Source of the DNA: Natranaeroarchaeum aerophilus
GTDB taxonomy: Archaea; Halobacteriota; Halobacteria; Halobacteriales; Natronoarchaeaceae
Length of the DNA stretch: 64,000 nucleotides
Assembly (NCBI RefSeq): GCF_023638055.1
Contig: NZ_JAKRVY010000002.1
Span: 372,001 to 436,000, forward strand
Reading direction: 5' to 3'
Positions 52,444 to 62,146 of the stretch are shown piece by piece. Under the pieces are notes generated by a model. That model had not been told where the DNA came from, searched no databases, and saw only the letters and a program-made list of their open reading frames with translations. The position numbers and the translations under genes are program-made. The stretch's first letter is position 1. Every line of letters begins with the position of its first letter.

Positions 52444-53115
52444 TTACAGGTACGGCCGGGCGACGTCCACGGCGTCTGTCGCGATACCGTCGACGCCGCG
52501 CCACGCCATGGCACGGGCGAGCAGCGGCTCGTTGACCGTCCAGACGTTGACGTCGAGATCGACCGTTCGGGCACGCGAGAGCAGCGGCGAGTACAGGAGC
52601 AGACTGAATCGTGGATGCACATACTCACAGCCGAGTTCGACCGCACGCCGGATCGGCTCGTCGCGTAGTCGCCCCGAGATGAACGCCGTAGCGACCGATC
52701 GGTCCAGCGAGCGGACCTCCCGGAGTGCGTCCGCGGAAAAGGAGGAGACGATACAGTCGTTTTCGACCCGACCGAGCACGTCGAGGACATCGCCTGCAAT
52801 ATCGGTCTCTTTGAGCTCGACGTTGAGGTCGACATCAGCCGGAATCGCCGCAAGTACATCCTCGAGCGTCGGGATCGACTCACCGCTCCCCAGGACTTTG
52901 AAAGACTGCAGCTCGGAAAGCGACAGATCGCCGACGCGGCCCGTTCCATCAGTAACGCGGTCGATCTGCTCGTCGTGGACGACGACGAGTTCGCCCGACC
53001 CACACCGGCGGACGTCGAACTCGATGCTATCGGCGACTCGGCTCGCCCGCTCGATGGCCGACACCGTGTTCTCGGGCGCGTCGGCGGCGAACCCACGGTG
53101 GGCGATGACTCGCAT
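52444..53115 (-). CDS. Glycerophosphodiester phosphodiesterase
   Basis: The 223-residue TIM-barrel protein has the GDPD motifs AHRGFAADAPENTVSAI (residues 5-21), EFDVRRCGSGELVVVHDEQIDRVTDG (metal ligands and catalytic His) and VELKETD. It cleaves glycerophosphodiesters to glycerol phosphate and an alcohol. No signal peptide is seen. The ATG at 53115 was chosen because the motif normally starts within a few residues; an alternative ATG lies at 53163. The 52172-52443 gap shows no gene. Confidence 0.92.
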   Translation of the reverse strand: MRVIAHRGFAADAPENTVSAIERASRVADSIEFDVRRCGSGELVVVHDEQIDRVTDGTGRVGDLSLSELQSFKVLGSGESIPTLEDVLAAIPADVDLNVELKETDIAGDVLDVLGRVENDCIVSSFSADALREVRSLDRSVATAFISGRLRDEPIRRAVELGCEYVHPRFSLLLYSPLLSRARTVDLDVNVWTVNEPLLARAMAWRGVDGIATDAVDVARPYL

Positions 53116-53188
53116 ACCTGCTCTCTCGGCTGCCGAGATAATGAATCCGTCCCGTGGATTCATTTCCGTGTGGGACGTTAGCGTCTGT

Positions 53189-53899
53189 ATGTCCGTTAGC
53201 TTCGATTTCAGCGATCGCGTCGTCGTCGTAACCGGTGCCTGTGGCGCGCTCGGCAGCGCGGTCGCCGAGCGGTTCAGCGATGCGGGCGCTGCCGTCGCCG
53301 CAGTCGACGTGGTGGAACCGGACGACGAGGACGCGCTGCTGGACCTCGACGAGCGCACCGCGTACTACCAGATCGATCTCACCGACGAAGACGACGTCGA
53401 ACGGGGGATCGACGAGATCGTCGATGCTCACGGCGGAATCGATCACCTCGTGAACGTCGCCGGAACCTGGCGCGGCGGCCAGCCCATCGAGGAGACGCCG
53501 GTCGACGAGTTCGAGATGCTGTTCGACGTCAACCTCAAAACCGCGTTTCTGGCCTCGAAACACGCCCTGCCGCACCTGCAGGAGGCCGAGGGATCCGTCG
53601 TGAGCATCAGCTCGCGATCATCGCTCGAAGGCGGTGAAGGCGACGGCCCCTACCGGGCGTCGAAAGCGAGCATCCGCCGTCTGACCGAGACGATCGCCGC
53701 CGAAAACGAGGGCGTCGTGCGGGCGAACGCTGTCATGCCGAGCGTGATCGACACGCCGATGAACCGCGAGATGATGTCGGGATCGGATCAGGACAAATGG
53801 GTCGCCCCGGCCGACATCGCGGGCGTCATCGCGTTTCTCTGTAGCGACGCCGCGCGTCCGACGAGCGGCGCGGCGGTGCCGGTCTACGGAGAGGCGTGA
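53189..53899 (+). CDS. Short-chain dehydrogenase/reductase
   Basis: The 236-residue SDR has the cofactor motif VVVTGACGALGSAVAERF (11-28), an Asp after the second strand (AAVDVVEPDDED) suggesting NAD preference, the NVAG motif, catalytic Ser in SISSRSS, and YxxxK in YRASKAS. Substrate is unknown. The ATG at 53189 is the natural start; the much longer frame upstream overlaps the divergent phosphodiesterase gene and is serine/arginine-rich noise. Confidence 0.93.
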   Translation: MSVSFDFSDRVVVVTGACGALGSAVAERFSDAGAAVAAVDVVEPDDEDALLDLDERTAYYQIDLTDEDDVERGIDEIVDAHGGIDHLVNVAGTWRGGQPIEETPVDEFEMLFDVNLKTAFLASKHALPHLQEAEGSVVSISSRSSLEGGEGDGPYRASKASIRRLTETIAAENEGVVRANAVMPSVIDTPMNREMMSGSDQDKWVAPADIAGVIAFLCSDAARPTSGAAVPVYGEA

Positions 53900-54019
53900 T
53901 TCGGTCCAGATCTGACGATCGTGTTTTCGGATCGATTGGGGACGGGAGATCTGTACATTTGCTGAAACCATTTATAGAGAAGATTAGTTTTATTAAATAC
54001 CATCGTGGAGGTGGTACGT

Positions 54020-55360
54020 ATGGCAGAGTCATCCGCAAGTCGAGAACAGTGGGCAACCCGTCTGGGGTTCATCCTCGCTGCAGTAGGGAGCGCAGTCGGG
54101 CTCGGGAACATCTGGCGGTTCCCGTTCCAGATTGGACAGGAAGGTGGCGGTGCCTTTTTGCTGATCTACCTGCTTTTCGTGGTGCTCATCGGGATTCCCG
54201 TGATTCTCGTCGAGTTCGTTATCGGTCGACGATCCAAGCAGAGCCCCGTGAAAGCGTTTTCCGAGCTGGGGTACGGTAACTGGCGGTACATCGGTGGACT
54301 GTTCGTCCTCACCGGACTGATGATCATGTCGTTCTATTCCGTCGCAGCTGGCTGGGTGCTGCGATATACGGGGGGCAGCGTCACCGGGGCGTACTTCGAG
54401 AACCCGGAAGCGTACTTCGCAACGGTTTCCGAGGGAACGATGACGATCGCGCTACACGGGCTCTTTATCGCCCTGACCGCCGTCATCGTCGCGGCCGGAG
54501 TCAAACGCGGCATCGAACTCGCAGTCAAGGCGATGATTCCGGCACTTGCCGTCATCATGGTCGTACTGATCGGCTATGCCGCGACGCTCGATGGTGCAAT
54601 GGCTGGCTACTCGTGGTTCCTTTCGCCCGATCTTGACGTCCTCGCGGAGAACTGGATGTCGATCCTGCCCGCGGCTGCCGGACAGGCGTTTTTCACTCTG
54701 TCGCTCGGGATGGGCGTGATGATCACGTACGCCTCCTATCTGGGCGAGGACCGAAACCTCGCGGAGGACAGCGGCTGGATCGCTGGCCTCGACACGCTGA
54801 TTGCAGTTATGGCCGGTCTGATCATCTTCCCGGTGCTGTTCGCCATCGGTGCGACGCCGGGAGACGGCGGTCCCGGGGAGCTGTTCATCGGCGTCGGCGG
54901 TGCAATCGCCGAAATTCCGGGAAGCCACATTGTCGGCTTCCTCTTTTTCGGCGTGGTTGCCATCGGCGCACTGTCGAGCGCGATCAGCATCCTCGAAGTG
55001 CTGGTCTCCTATCTGATCGATTCGTACGGAGTGGACCGGCAGAAAGCGACCTACGGGATGGCGGGACTGATTTTCCTGCTCGGCGTTCCGTCTGCGATGG
55101 ACCTCGATACGCTCGGGCTCATCGACGGGATCACCGGCGGCTTCATGCTTCCACTTGGCGTCTTCCTGCTTGTGATCTTCGTCGGCTGGGTGTTCCCCCA
55201 CTCCGACGAGGAGCTATCGAAAGGACTCAAAAGCGGTGCCGAAGGTCGGCTACCGCAGCTCTGGCTGTGGTACGTCCGAACCGTCGTCCTCGTCGTTGTC
55301 GCCATCGTGCTGGTCTTCGAGGCGTATAACCAGCTCGTCGCGTTCGGCGTTATCGGCTGA
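54020..55360 (+). CDS. Neurotransmitter:sodium symporter (NSS) family transporter
   Basis: This 446-residue protein has 11-12 membrane segments and the NSS start WATRLGFILAAVGSAVGLGNIWRFPF, with the unwound-helix sodium and substrate site GSAVGLGN. Bacterial homologues such as LeuT and MhsT import amino acids with sodium. A clear ribosome binding site GGAGGTG precedes the ATG at 54020, and a TATA-like box lies at about 53986-53998. Substrate is unknown. Confidence 0.92.
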   Translation: MAESSASREQWATRLGFILAAVGSAVGLGNIWRFPFQIGQEGGGAFLLIYLLFVVLIGIPVILVEFVIGRRSKQSPVKAFSELGYGNWRYIGGLFVLTGLMIMSFYSVAAGWVLRYTGGSVTGAYFENPEAYFATVSEGTMTIALHGLFIALTAVIVAAGVKRGIELAVKAMIPALAVIMVVLIGYAATLDGAMAGYSWFLSPDLDVLAENWMSILPAAAGQAFFTLSLGMGVMITYASYLGEDRNLAEDSGWIAGLDTLIAVMAGLIIFPVLFAIGATPGDGGPGELFIGVGGAIAEIPGSHIVGFLFFGVVAIGALSSAISILEVLVSYLIDSYGVDRQKATYGMAGLIFLLGVPSAMDLDTLGLIDGITGGFMLPLGVFLLVIFVGWVFPHSDEELSKGLKSGAEGRLPQLWLWYVRTVVLVVVAIVLVFEAYNQLVAFGVIG

Positions 55361-55442
55361 GTCCGACAGTCCCTGGTTGCGGAAATCTTTTCCATTCGGT
55401 CACCGATATTCGCGATATGAAGACGATCGAGAGGGAGATGTT

Positions 55443-56993
55443 ATGACGATGGAAGATCGGATCGCGGAACTCCGGGAACTCCGCGAAGAGGCCGAACTCG
55501 GCGGCGGCGAGTCCCGGATCGAACGCCAGCACGACAAGGGGAAGATGACCGCCCGAGAGCGGATCGAGTACTTCCTCGACGACGGCACCTTCCACGAGTT
55601 CGACAAGCTCCGGACCCACGGCAGCCACAACTTCGGGATGGAAGAAAAGAAGATCCTGACCGATGGCGTCGTGACGGGCTATGGCGAGGTCGATGGGCGG
55701 AAAGTGTTCGTCTTCGCCCACGACTTCACCGTCTTCGGCGGCTCGCTCGGTGAAGTGTTCGCCGAGAAGATCTGCAAGGTGATGGATACGGCAATGGAGG
55801 TCGGCTGTCCGATCGTCGGCCTGAACGACTCGGCGGGTGCCCGGATTCAGGAGGGCGTCAACAGCCTCGCGGGCTTTACCGAGATTTTTCATCGGAACCA
55901 GAAGGCAAGCGGTGTCGTGCCACAGATCTCCGGAATCATGGGCCCCTGTGCGGGTGGTGCGGTCTACTCTCCCTCGATCACCGACTTCATCTTCATGGTC
56001 GAGGACACGAGCCACATGTACATCACGGGACCGGGCGTCACCAAAACGGTCACCGGCGAGGAGGTCTCTCACGAGGAACTCGGCGGCGCGTCGACACACA
56101 GTTCGACGACCGGCGTCGCACAGTTTTCCGTCCCGGACGACGAGACGGCGCTCGACCGGATCCAGCATCTGCTCTCCTATCTCCCACAGAACAACGTCGA
56201 GGACCCCCCACGCGTCGAGCCGTGGGACGACCCGGACCGACAGGACGAGGAGCTGGAACAGATCGTCCCACCGAGCCCGCAGAAACCATACGACATGGTC
56301 GACGTGATCGGCTCGGTGATGGACGAGGGCTCCTTTTTCGAGGTCAACGAGAACTTCGCGAAGAACATCGTCGTCGGCTTCTCGCGACTCGACGGACACT
56401 CGGTCGGTGTCGTCGCGAACCAGCCCCGGGTCAACGCCGGGACGCTCACCGTCGATTCGAGCATGAAGGCGGCCCGGTTCGTGCGCTTCTGTGATGCCTT
56501 CAACATCCCCATCGTCTCCTTTGTCGACGTGCCGGGCTACATGCCGGGCACCGATCAGGAACACCGCGGGATCATCCGCCACGGCGCGAAACTGCTCTAC
56601 GCGTACTCCGAGGCAACAGTACCACTCCTCACGGTTATCACGCGCAAGGCCTACGGCGGAGCCTACTGCGTCATGGCGTCGAAACACCTCGGCGCGGACG
56701 TCAACTACGCCTGGCCGACGGCCGAAATCGCGGTGATGGGTCCACAGGGCGCGGTGAACCTGCTCTACAGCGACGAACTCGAAGCGGCCGAGGACACCGA
56801 GGCGCTCCGCCAGGAGCTGATCGACGAGTACCGCGAGGAGTTCGCCAACCCCTACACCGCCGCCGACCGGGGCTATCTCGACGACGTCATCGAGCCGACG
56901 GAGACGCGCCCGCGCCTCGTGCAGGATCTGGAGATGCTCCGCTCGAAGCGCGAGGACCAGCCGGACAAAAAACACGGGAACATCCCGCTCTGA
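55443..56993 (+). CDS. pccB: Propionyl-CoA carboxylase, carboxyltransferase (beta) subunit
   Basis: PccB transfers the carboxyl group from carboxybiotin to propionyl-CoA (and perhaps acetyl-CoA). The 516-residue protein has TMEDRIAELRELREEAELGGG at the N-terminus, GLNDSAGARIQEGVNSL, GPCAGGAVYSPSITDF for acyl-CoA binding and PTAEIAVMGPQGAVNLLY. It starts MTMEDR at 55443, with GGGAG upstream. The substrate assignment follows from the adjacent pccX and the mce gene elsewhere in the window. Confidence 0.95.
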   Translation: MTMEDRIAELRELREEAELGGGESRIERQHDKGKMTARERIEYFLDDGTFHEFDKLRTHGSHNFGMEEKKILTDGVVTGYGEVDGRKVFVFAHDFTVFGGSLGEVFAEKICKVMDTAMEVGCPIVGLNDSAGARIQEGVNSLAGFTEIFHRNQKASGVVPQISGIMGPCAGGAVYSPSITDFIFMVEDTSHMYITGPGVTKTVTGEEVSHEELGGASTHSSTTGVAQFSVPDDETALDRIQHLLSYLPQNNVEDPPRVEPWDDPDRQDEELEQIVPPSPQKPYDMVDVIGSVMDEGSFFEVNENFAKNIVVGFSRLDGHSVGVVANQPRVNAGTLTVDSSMKAARFVRFCDAFNIPIVSFVDVPGYMPGTDQEHRGIIRHGAKLLYAYSEATVPLLTVITRKAYGGAYCVMASKHLGADVNYAWPTAEIAVMGPQGAVNLLYSDELEAAEDTEALRQELIDEYREEFANPYTAADRGYLDDVIEPTETRPRLVQDLEMLRSKREDQPDKKHGNIPL

Positions 56994-56996
56994 ACG

Positions 56997-57302
56997 ATGC
57001 CAGAGACAGATCCTGAAGACGTCAACCAGCCCCTCGGTGACGTCCTGCCACAGGACGTCTCGCTGTCGCTTCCCGACGACGCGAGCGACGCCGAGGCGGC
57101 CGCGATTGCCGCGGCGATCGGCGCACATCTCCGCGACAGGGAACTGGCCGCGGCCCGTGGAGAAAGCGAGGAGGAGACGTGGCAGGGCAAGCAGTGGGCC
57201 TTTGCCGGAAAACTCGACGGCTGTGGCGACTCAACACGACGTGTGCCGCTCGACGCGCCGACCGATCCGTGGACCGCTGCCGGGCGGAGCGACCGATTCT
57301 AG
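56997..57302 (+). CDS. pccX: Small PccX-type subunit
   Basis: The 101-residue protein (residues 28-50 rich in Ala: [20 protein letters not shown]; then [14 protein letters not shown]) matches the small third subunit PccX described for Haloferax mediterranei, which is needed for carboxylase activity. It lies 3 bp after pccB, so the two are co-translated. It resembles the epsilon subunit of actinobacterial acyl-CoA carboxylases in helical content and the conserved W-x-x-x-G-R/K pattern. Confidence 0.88.
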   Translation: MPETDPEDVNQPLGDVLPQDVSLSLPDDASDAEAAAIAAAIGAHLRDRELAAARGESEEETWQGKQWAFAGKLDGCGDSTRRVPLDAPTDPWTAAGRSDRF

Positions 57303-57371
57303 CGTTTTTGGGTTCTCAAGCGGCTGGAATCGGAGCGGAGCTTATGTCCACCCCCCGTGTTTATCCCATCG

Positions 57372-58292
57372 ATGGCTACGACCGAATCCGAGATGAACGT
57401 CAGCGACTCGGTCGCCGATCTGATCGGTGAGACGCCACTGCTTTGCATCGATGAGAACCTCTACGCGAAGATCGAGGCACAGAACCCCTACTCGGTGAAA
57501 GATCGGATCGGCCGCGAGATCATCGACGCCGCGGAGCGATCCGGCGCGCTCGAACCGGGCGGAACCGTCGTCGAGGCGACCAGTGGCAACACCGGGATCG
57601 GGCTCGCCGCGATTTCGGCTGCCCGTGGGTACGACTGCGTGCTGACGATGCCCGAGTCGATGTCCGAAGAACGCCGTGCCATGCTCGCCGCGCTGGGCGC
57701 GGAGCTGGAGTTGACACCGGCCGACGACGGCATGACGGGTGCGAACGAACGGGCTGCGGAAATCGTCGACGAGCACGACAACGCCATCCTCGCCCGACAG
57801 TTCGAAAACGAAGCAAATCCGACCGCTCATCGCAAGACGACTGGCCCGGAAATCTGGCGAGATACGGGCGGGCGCGTCGATGCGGTCGTCGCGGGGGTCG
57901 GGACGGGAGGCACGATCACTGGGCTTGCCGAGTACTTCAACGAGGAACGCGGCGCGGATGTCACGATCGTCGCCGTTGAACCGGACGAATCGCCAACGCT
58001 GACCGAGCAAAGCGACGATAGTCACGGAATACAGGGGATCGGCCCGGGCTTCGTACCGGAGATACTGCGGACGGAACTTGTCGACGAGGTTCGGGCTGTA
58101 GACACCGACCGTGCCAAGGAGACAGCGAGATGGCTCGGACGTGAGGAGGGACTCATGATCGGCATTTCCTCGGGTGCAGCGCTGGCCGCGGGACGGGAAT
58201 ACGCGGCGGAGAACCCCGATGATTGCACCGTCGTCATTCTCCCAGACACTGGTGAGCGGTATCTATCCACGGACCTGTTCGCGCCCGAGTGA
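57372..58292 (+). CDS. cysK: Cysteine synthase family (O-acetylserine sulfhydrylase)
   Basis: This PLP enzyme makes cysteine from an activated serine and sulfide. The PLP-lysine motif PYSVKDRIG (Lys in VKD), the SGNTGIGLA substrate loop, GTGGTITG phosphate cup and SSGAALAA are present in 306 residues. A sulfur source could be linked to the Psr-like enzyme. It sits between pccX and pccA, 69 bp after pccX, and may have its own promoter. An internal ATG at 57393 is a possible start. Homologous cystathionine beta-synthases are less likely because no CBS domain is present. Confidence 0.92.
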   Translation: MATTESEMNVSDSVADLIGETPLLCIDENLYAKIEAQNPYSVKDRIGREIIDAAERSGALEPGGTVVEATSGNTGIGLAAISAARGYDCVLTMPESMSEERRAMLAALGAELELTPADDGMTGANERAAEIVDEHDNAILARQFENEANPTAHRKTTGPEIWRDTGGRVDAVVAGVGTGGTITGLAEYFNEERGADVTIVAVEPDESPTLTEQSDDSHGIQGIGPGFVPEILRTELVDEVRAVDTDRAKETARWLGREEGLMIGISSGAALAAGREYAAENPDDCTVVILPDTGERYLSTDLFAPE

Positions 58293-58343
58293 CTCCCCGA
58301 ACCGGAAAAGTAAGGTACGTGGTCACTGATACTTCGATCAAGA

Positions 58344-60167
58344 ATGTTCAGGAAGGTCCTGGTCGCGAACCGCGGGGAGATCGCGGTTCGGGTGATGCGT
58401 GCCTGTGAGGAGTTGAACGTCGGGACCGTCGCTGTCTACAGCGAGGCCGACAAGAACGCGGGCCACGTCCGCTACGCCGACGAGGCGTACAACATCGGCC
58501 CCGCGCGGGCGGCCGACTCGTATCTCGATCACGAGGCCGTCATCGAGGCGGCGCGCAAGGCAAACGCCGACGCGATCCATCCCGGCTACGGCTTCCTTGC
58601 GGAGAACGCCGAGTTCGCCGGTAAGGTCGAGGAGACCGAGATCACGTGGATCGGCCCCTCCGCCGACGCGATGGAGCAACTGGGTGAGAAGACGAAAGCG
58701 CGCAAGGTCATGGATTCGGCCGACGTCCCGATCGTTCCGGGTACGACTGATCCGGTGACCGAACCGGAGGAAGTCGAGGCGTTCGGTGAGGAACACGGCT
58801 ATCCGATCGCGATCAAGGCCGAGGGCGGAGGGGGCGGTCGCGGGATGAAGATCGTCGAGGGGCCAGACGAAATCGAAGACCAGCTGACGAGCGCGAAACG
58901 CGAGGGAGAGGCCTATTTCGACAACGATTCGGTGTATCTCGAACGCTTCCTGGAAAATCCCCGTCACGTCGAGGTCCAGATCATCGCCGACGGCGAGGGT
59001 AACGTCAGACACCTCGGGGAGCGGGACTGCTCACTTCAGCGCCGCCACCAGAAGGTGATCGAGGAAGGGCCGAGCCCGGCACTCACGGATGAGCTTCGCG
59101 AGCAGATCGGCGAAGCTGCCCGCCGGGGCGTGCAGGCCGCCGATTACACGAACGCCGGGACCGTCGAGTTCCTGGTCGAAGAGGACGTCGACCGGAAGGC
59201 TGGCGAACTGCTGGGCGCGGAGACGAACTTCTACTTCCTCGAAGTGAACACGCGCATTCAGGTCGAACACTGCGTCACAGAGGAGATCACGGGCATCGAT
59301 ATCGTCAAGTGGCAGCTCCGCGTCGCCGCGGGCGAGAAACTGGCCTTCGAACAGGACGACGTCGAGATCGACGGTCATGCCATCGAGTTCCGGATTAACG
59401 CCGAGAACGCCGCCGAGGAGTTCGCCCCGCAGACGGGGACGCTTCGAACCTACGACCCGCCGGGCGGGATCGGTGTCCGTGTCGACGACGCCCTGCGTCA
59501 GGGCGACGAGATCGGCGGCGACTACGACTCGATGGTCGCGAAGCTGATCGTCTACGGCAGCGACCGGGACGAGTGTATCAGCCGGAGCCTGCGTGCGCTC
59601 CGGGAGTTCGATATCGACGGGCTGACCACCGTCATTCCGTTCCACCGGCTGATGTTGAGCGACAAGGCGTTCGTCGACGGGCAACATACGACCAAATACA
59701 TCGACAACGAACTGGATCCGTCCCGAATCGAGGAGGCTCAGGCCCAGTGGGGAACCGACACGACCGACGACGATGGGAACGAAGAATCCGTCGTCGAACG
59801 GCAGTTCACCGTCGAAGTCAATGGCAAACGGTTCGACGTCGATCTCGAAGAGCGCGGGGCGACCCCGATCGCGTCACAGCCGTCCTCGGGCGGCGACGAC
59901 CGGCCGGACACGGTCGGCCCCGGCGGAACCGACGACACGGAGATCACGGGTGACGGTGAGACCGTCACTGCGGAGATGCAGGGGACGATTCTGGAGATCA
60001 ACGTCGAGGTCGGCGACGAGGTCGCCGCAGGCGACGTGATCTGCGTCCTCGAAGCGATGAAGATGGAAAACGATGTGGTCGCGGAACGTGGCGGCGAGGT
60101 CACACAGATCGCCGTCGACGAAGAGGACAGCGTCGATATGGGCGACGTGCTGGTCGTGCTGGACTAG
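58344..60167 (+). CDS. pccA: Biotin carboxylase-BCCP subunit of acyl-CoA carboxylase
   Basis: The 607-residue protein starts [22 protein letters not shown], then the ATP-grasp glycine loop [14 protein letters not shown] (about 152-165), and [15 protein letters not shown], and ends with a biotinyl domain whose lysine is in [10 protein letters not shown] (about 570). It carboxylates its own biotin using ATP and bicarbonate and hands the group to PccB. A Gly/Asp-rich linker precedes the BCCP part. The pccBX genes lie upstream, split from it by cysK. Confidence 0.95.
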   Translation: MFRKVLVANRGEIAVRVMRACEELNVGTVAVYSEADKNAGHVRYADEAYNIGPARAADSYLDHEAVIEAARKANADAIHPGYGFLAENAEFAGKVEETEITWIGPSADAMEQLGEKTKARKVMDSADVPIVPGTTDPVTEPEEVEAFGEEHGYPIAIKAEGGGGGRGMKIVEGPDEIEDQLTSAKREGEAYFDNDSVYLERFLENPRHVEVQIIADGEGNVRHLGERDCSLQRRHQKVIEEGPSPALTDELREQIGEAARRGVQAADYTNAGTVEFLVEEDVDRKAGELLGAETNFYFLEVNTRIQVEHCVTEEITGIDIVKWQLRVAAGEKLAFEQDDVEIDGHAIEFRINAENAAEEFAPQTGTLRTYDPPGGIGVRVDDALRQGDEIGGDYDSMVAKLIVYGSDRDECISRSLRALREFDIDGLTTVIPFHRLMLSDKAFVDGQHTTKYIDNELDPSRIEEAQAQWGTDTTDDDGNEESVVERQFTVEVNGKRFDVDLEERGATPIASQPSSGGDDRPDTVGPGGTDDTEITGDGETVTAEMQGTILEINVEVGDEVAAGDVICVLEAMKMENDVVAERGGEVTQIAVDEEDSVDMGDVLVVLD

Positions 60168-60222
60168 CCGTTCGACGATTGCACCAACGAGGCTTTACTC
60201 GGTCCGTAACTACACCCAGCAA

Positions 60223-60909
60223 ATGCACCGTCGTACCTATCTTCGTGCGGCTGCCGGTCTCGGCATCGTCGCGGCCGCGGGCTGTCTCGGTGAGGACGGA
60301 CCAACAGCGCTCGATGCACCCGACGACCAGCAGGCTGATCCGGCAGATCTCGCCTATCCGGCGTACGGGCAGGAGCTGCCCGACGCTACGCTCCCCTCAC
60401 CGATTCACGACCGGGACGTGAACACCCGCGAGTTCGTCGGCGAGCGTCACACGCTGCTGACGTTTCTATTCACGCGCTGTCACGAGGTCTGTCCGGCGCT
60501 GACGGCGAACCTGGCACAGGTCCAGACCCACGCTGCCGAGGACGACTACAGCGATGATGTCGCACTCGTGCCGGTCACGTTCGATCCAGTCTACGACACC
60601 GAGGACGTGCTCCGTGAGTTCACCGAGGCGAGGGGAGCCGACCCGACCGCAGAGAACTGGCAATTTCTGCGCCCCGAGAGCGACGAGCGCGCCGAGGAAG
60701 TCATCGGCGAGACCTTTGGCGTCCCGTTCCAGCAGACTGACGCGTACACACCCGACGAGGGGGACACCCACGAGATGGAGTTCAACCACCAGTCCCTGAC
60801 GCTGCTGGTCAACGTCGACGGCTACGTCGAGCGCGCCTACGCTGGCGGTGCGCCCCAGCCTGATGTCGTGCTCGACGACCTGACAGCAGTTCGGAATCAC
60901 TTCGAATGA
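60223..60909 (+). CDS. SCO1/SenC family copper chaperone lipoprotein
   Basis: SCO proteins deliver copper to the Cu(A) site of cytochrome oxidase or act in thiol redox chemistry. The 228-residue protein has a Tat signal (HRRTYLRAA), lipobox AAGC, the copper-binding TRCHEVCPA (CxxxC) and the essential distal His in MEFNHQSLTLL. It heads a three-gene unit with a TlpA-like protein (ATGA overlap) and CcdA. Confidence 0.92.
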   Translation: MHRRTYLRAAAGLGIVAAAGCLGEDGPTALDAPDDQQADPADLAYPAYGQELPDATLPSPIHDRDVNTREFVGERHTLLTFLFTRCHEVCPALTANLAQVQTHAAEDDYSDDVALVPVTFDPVYDTEDVLREFTEARGADPTAENWQFLRPESDERAEEVIGETFGVPFQQTDAYTPDEGDTHEMEFNHQSLTLLVNVDGYVERAYAGGAPQPDVVLDDLTAVRNHFE

Positions 60910-61448
60910 ACCGGAGGGAGTTCGTCGCCGCGGCGGCGAGCGTGGGGGTGCTCGGAACGGGTGCGGCCGTCGCGACCGACCGGATCGATCTGAGAGAACC
61001 GTCCGATACGGCGACGGTCGAGCCGATCGAAATAGAGACGCTCGACGGGCCGGGGAGCACGGCCGGGTCGATGGCCGTTCCCGAACATGGGCGCGTCACG
61101 CTCGTGTCCGTCTTTGCAACGTGGTGTCGCATCTGTGAAGATTCGATGCCCGCATTGGGGCAGGTTTACGACGGGTACGGCGACGATGTCCGGTTTCTCT
61201 CGGTCTCGAACGAGGCTATCGGTGGAACGGTAACCAGGGACGATATCGTCGACTGGTGGGAACGTCACGACGGTCGCTGGCCGGTCGGCGTCGATACCGA
61301 TCTGGCACTGACTGCCGAGTTCGACGTCGGAACCGTTCCGACGACGCTCGTGCTGGGCGCAGACAACGAGGTTGCGTGGCGCTCGACCGGCGAGAAGACG
61401 GTCGAGGAACTACACTCCGGCATCCACGGAGCGCTGGGTAACCCATGA
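60906..61448 (+). CDS. TlpA/ResA-type thioredoxin-like protein
   Basis: The 180-residue protein has a Tat-like signal (NRREFVAAAAS, no lipobox Cys) and a thioredoxin fold with active site FATWCRICEDSMP (about residues 75-87) and the cis-Pro region TVPTTLVLG. It reduces disulfides outside the membrane, in particular those of copper chaperones or cytochrome c apoproteins. Both its ends overlap neighbours by 4 nt, indicating tight co-expression with SCO and CcdA. Confidence 0.92.
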   Translation: MNRREFVAAAASVGVLGTGAAVATDRIDLREPSDTATVEPIEIETLDGPGSTAGSMAVPEHGRVTLVSVFATWCRICEDSMPALGQVYDGYGDDVRFLSVSNEAIGGTVTRDDIVDWWERHDGRWPVGVDTDLALTAEFDVGTVPTTLVLGADNEVAWRSTGEKTVEELHSGIHGALGNP

Positions 61449-62101
61449 GTTCGCTCGGCTTTCTCGCCGCGGCAGGGCTGGCCGCGGGTGCTGGCGTCGC
61501 GACGTTTTTCTCGCCGTGTGCGTACGCCCTGCTCCCCGGCTACGTGGGCTACTACGTCGCCGCGACGGGCGACGAGGAACCGCCGCTATCGGGGGCGTTG
61601 CTCCGGGGCGGCGCGGCGACCGGCGGCGTCGTGCTCGTGTTCGCCGTGCTGGCCCTGATCGCGGTGGCAGTTCAGCAGTCGATCGAGGCGTATCTTCCAA
61701 CGGTGGAGCTACTCGTCGGCGTCGCGCTGGTGGCCCTTGGCGTCGCGCTGGCTGCCGACCTCGGCCCGCGTCCCCACGTCTCGCTTCCGGAGCGACGGAC
61801 GACCGTCCTCGGCTTCGGGGGCTTCGGGGCGCTGTACGCGCTCGCGGCTGCGGGCTGTGTCGCACCCCTGTTCCTCTCGATCGTCTTCCAGTCGGTCGCG
61901 CTGCCGACTGCCCAGACGGTCGGCGTCCTTGCGGTCTATGCAGGAACGTTCGGCGCGCTGATGCTGGCGACGACCGTCCTGACCGCGGTAGGCCACGGGA
62001 TCGGTGTCGGTCGAGTGGCGCTGCCGACCCACCGTCTCGTCCGGATCGGTGGGGGCGTTCTCGTCGTTGCAGGACTGGTCCAGATCTGGCTGGCGCTCTA
62101 A
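61445..62101 (+). CDS. ccdA: CcdA/DsbD-like thiol electron transporter
   Basis: CcdA passes electrons from cytoplasmic thioredoxin across the membrane to TlpA-type proteins. The 218-residue protein has six hydrophobic segments and the paired cysteines in TFFSPCAYALLPGY and AAGCVAPLFLS, which are the redox-active pair. It is the last gene of the SCO-TlpA-CcdA unit (ATGA overlap), and its electrons would keep the preceding TlpA active. Confidence 0.93.
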   Translation: MSSLGFLAAAGLAAGAGVATFFSPCAYALLPGYVGYYVAATGDEEPPLSGALLRGGAATGGVVLVFAVLALIAVAVQQSIEAYLPTVELLVGVALVALGVALAADLGPRPHVSLPERRTTVLGFGGFGALYALAAAGCVAPLFLSIVFQSVALPTAQTVGVLAVYAGTFGALMLATTVLTAVGHGIGVGRVALPTHRLVRIGGGVLVVAGLVQIWLAL

Positions 62102-62146
62102 TCCGCCTCCGGGGCTTTCTTTTATCCCCTCGTCGTTCGTGCGTGT

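Noticed and set aside
52508-53188. N-terminal extension of the SDR gene
   Set aside because: The longer frame overlaps the divergent phosphodiesterase gene and is Ser/Arg-rich; the cofactor-binding motif begins only after 53189.
55350-57128. 592-residue open frame opposite pccB
   Set aside because: pccB has clear family motifs on the plus strand; the antisense frame has no recognisable domain.
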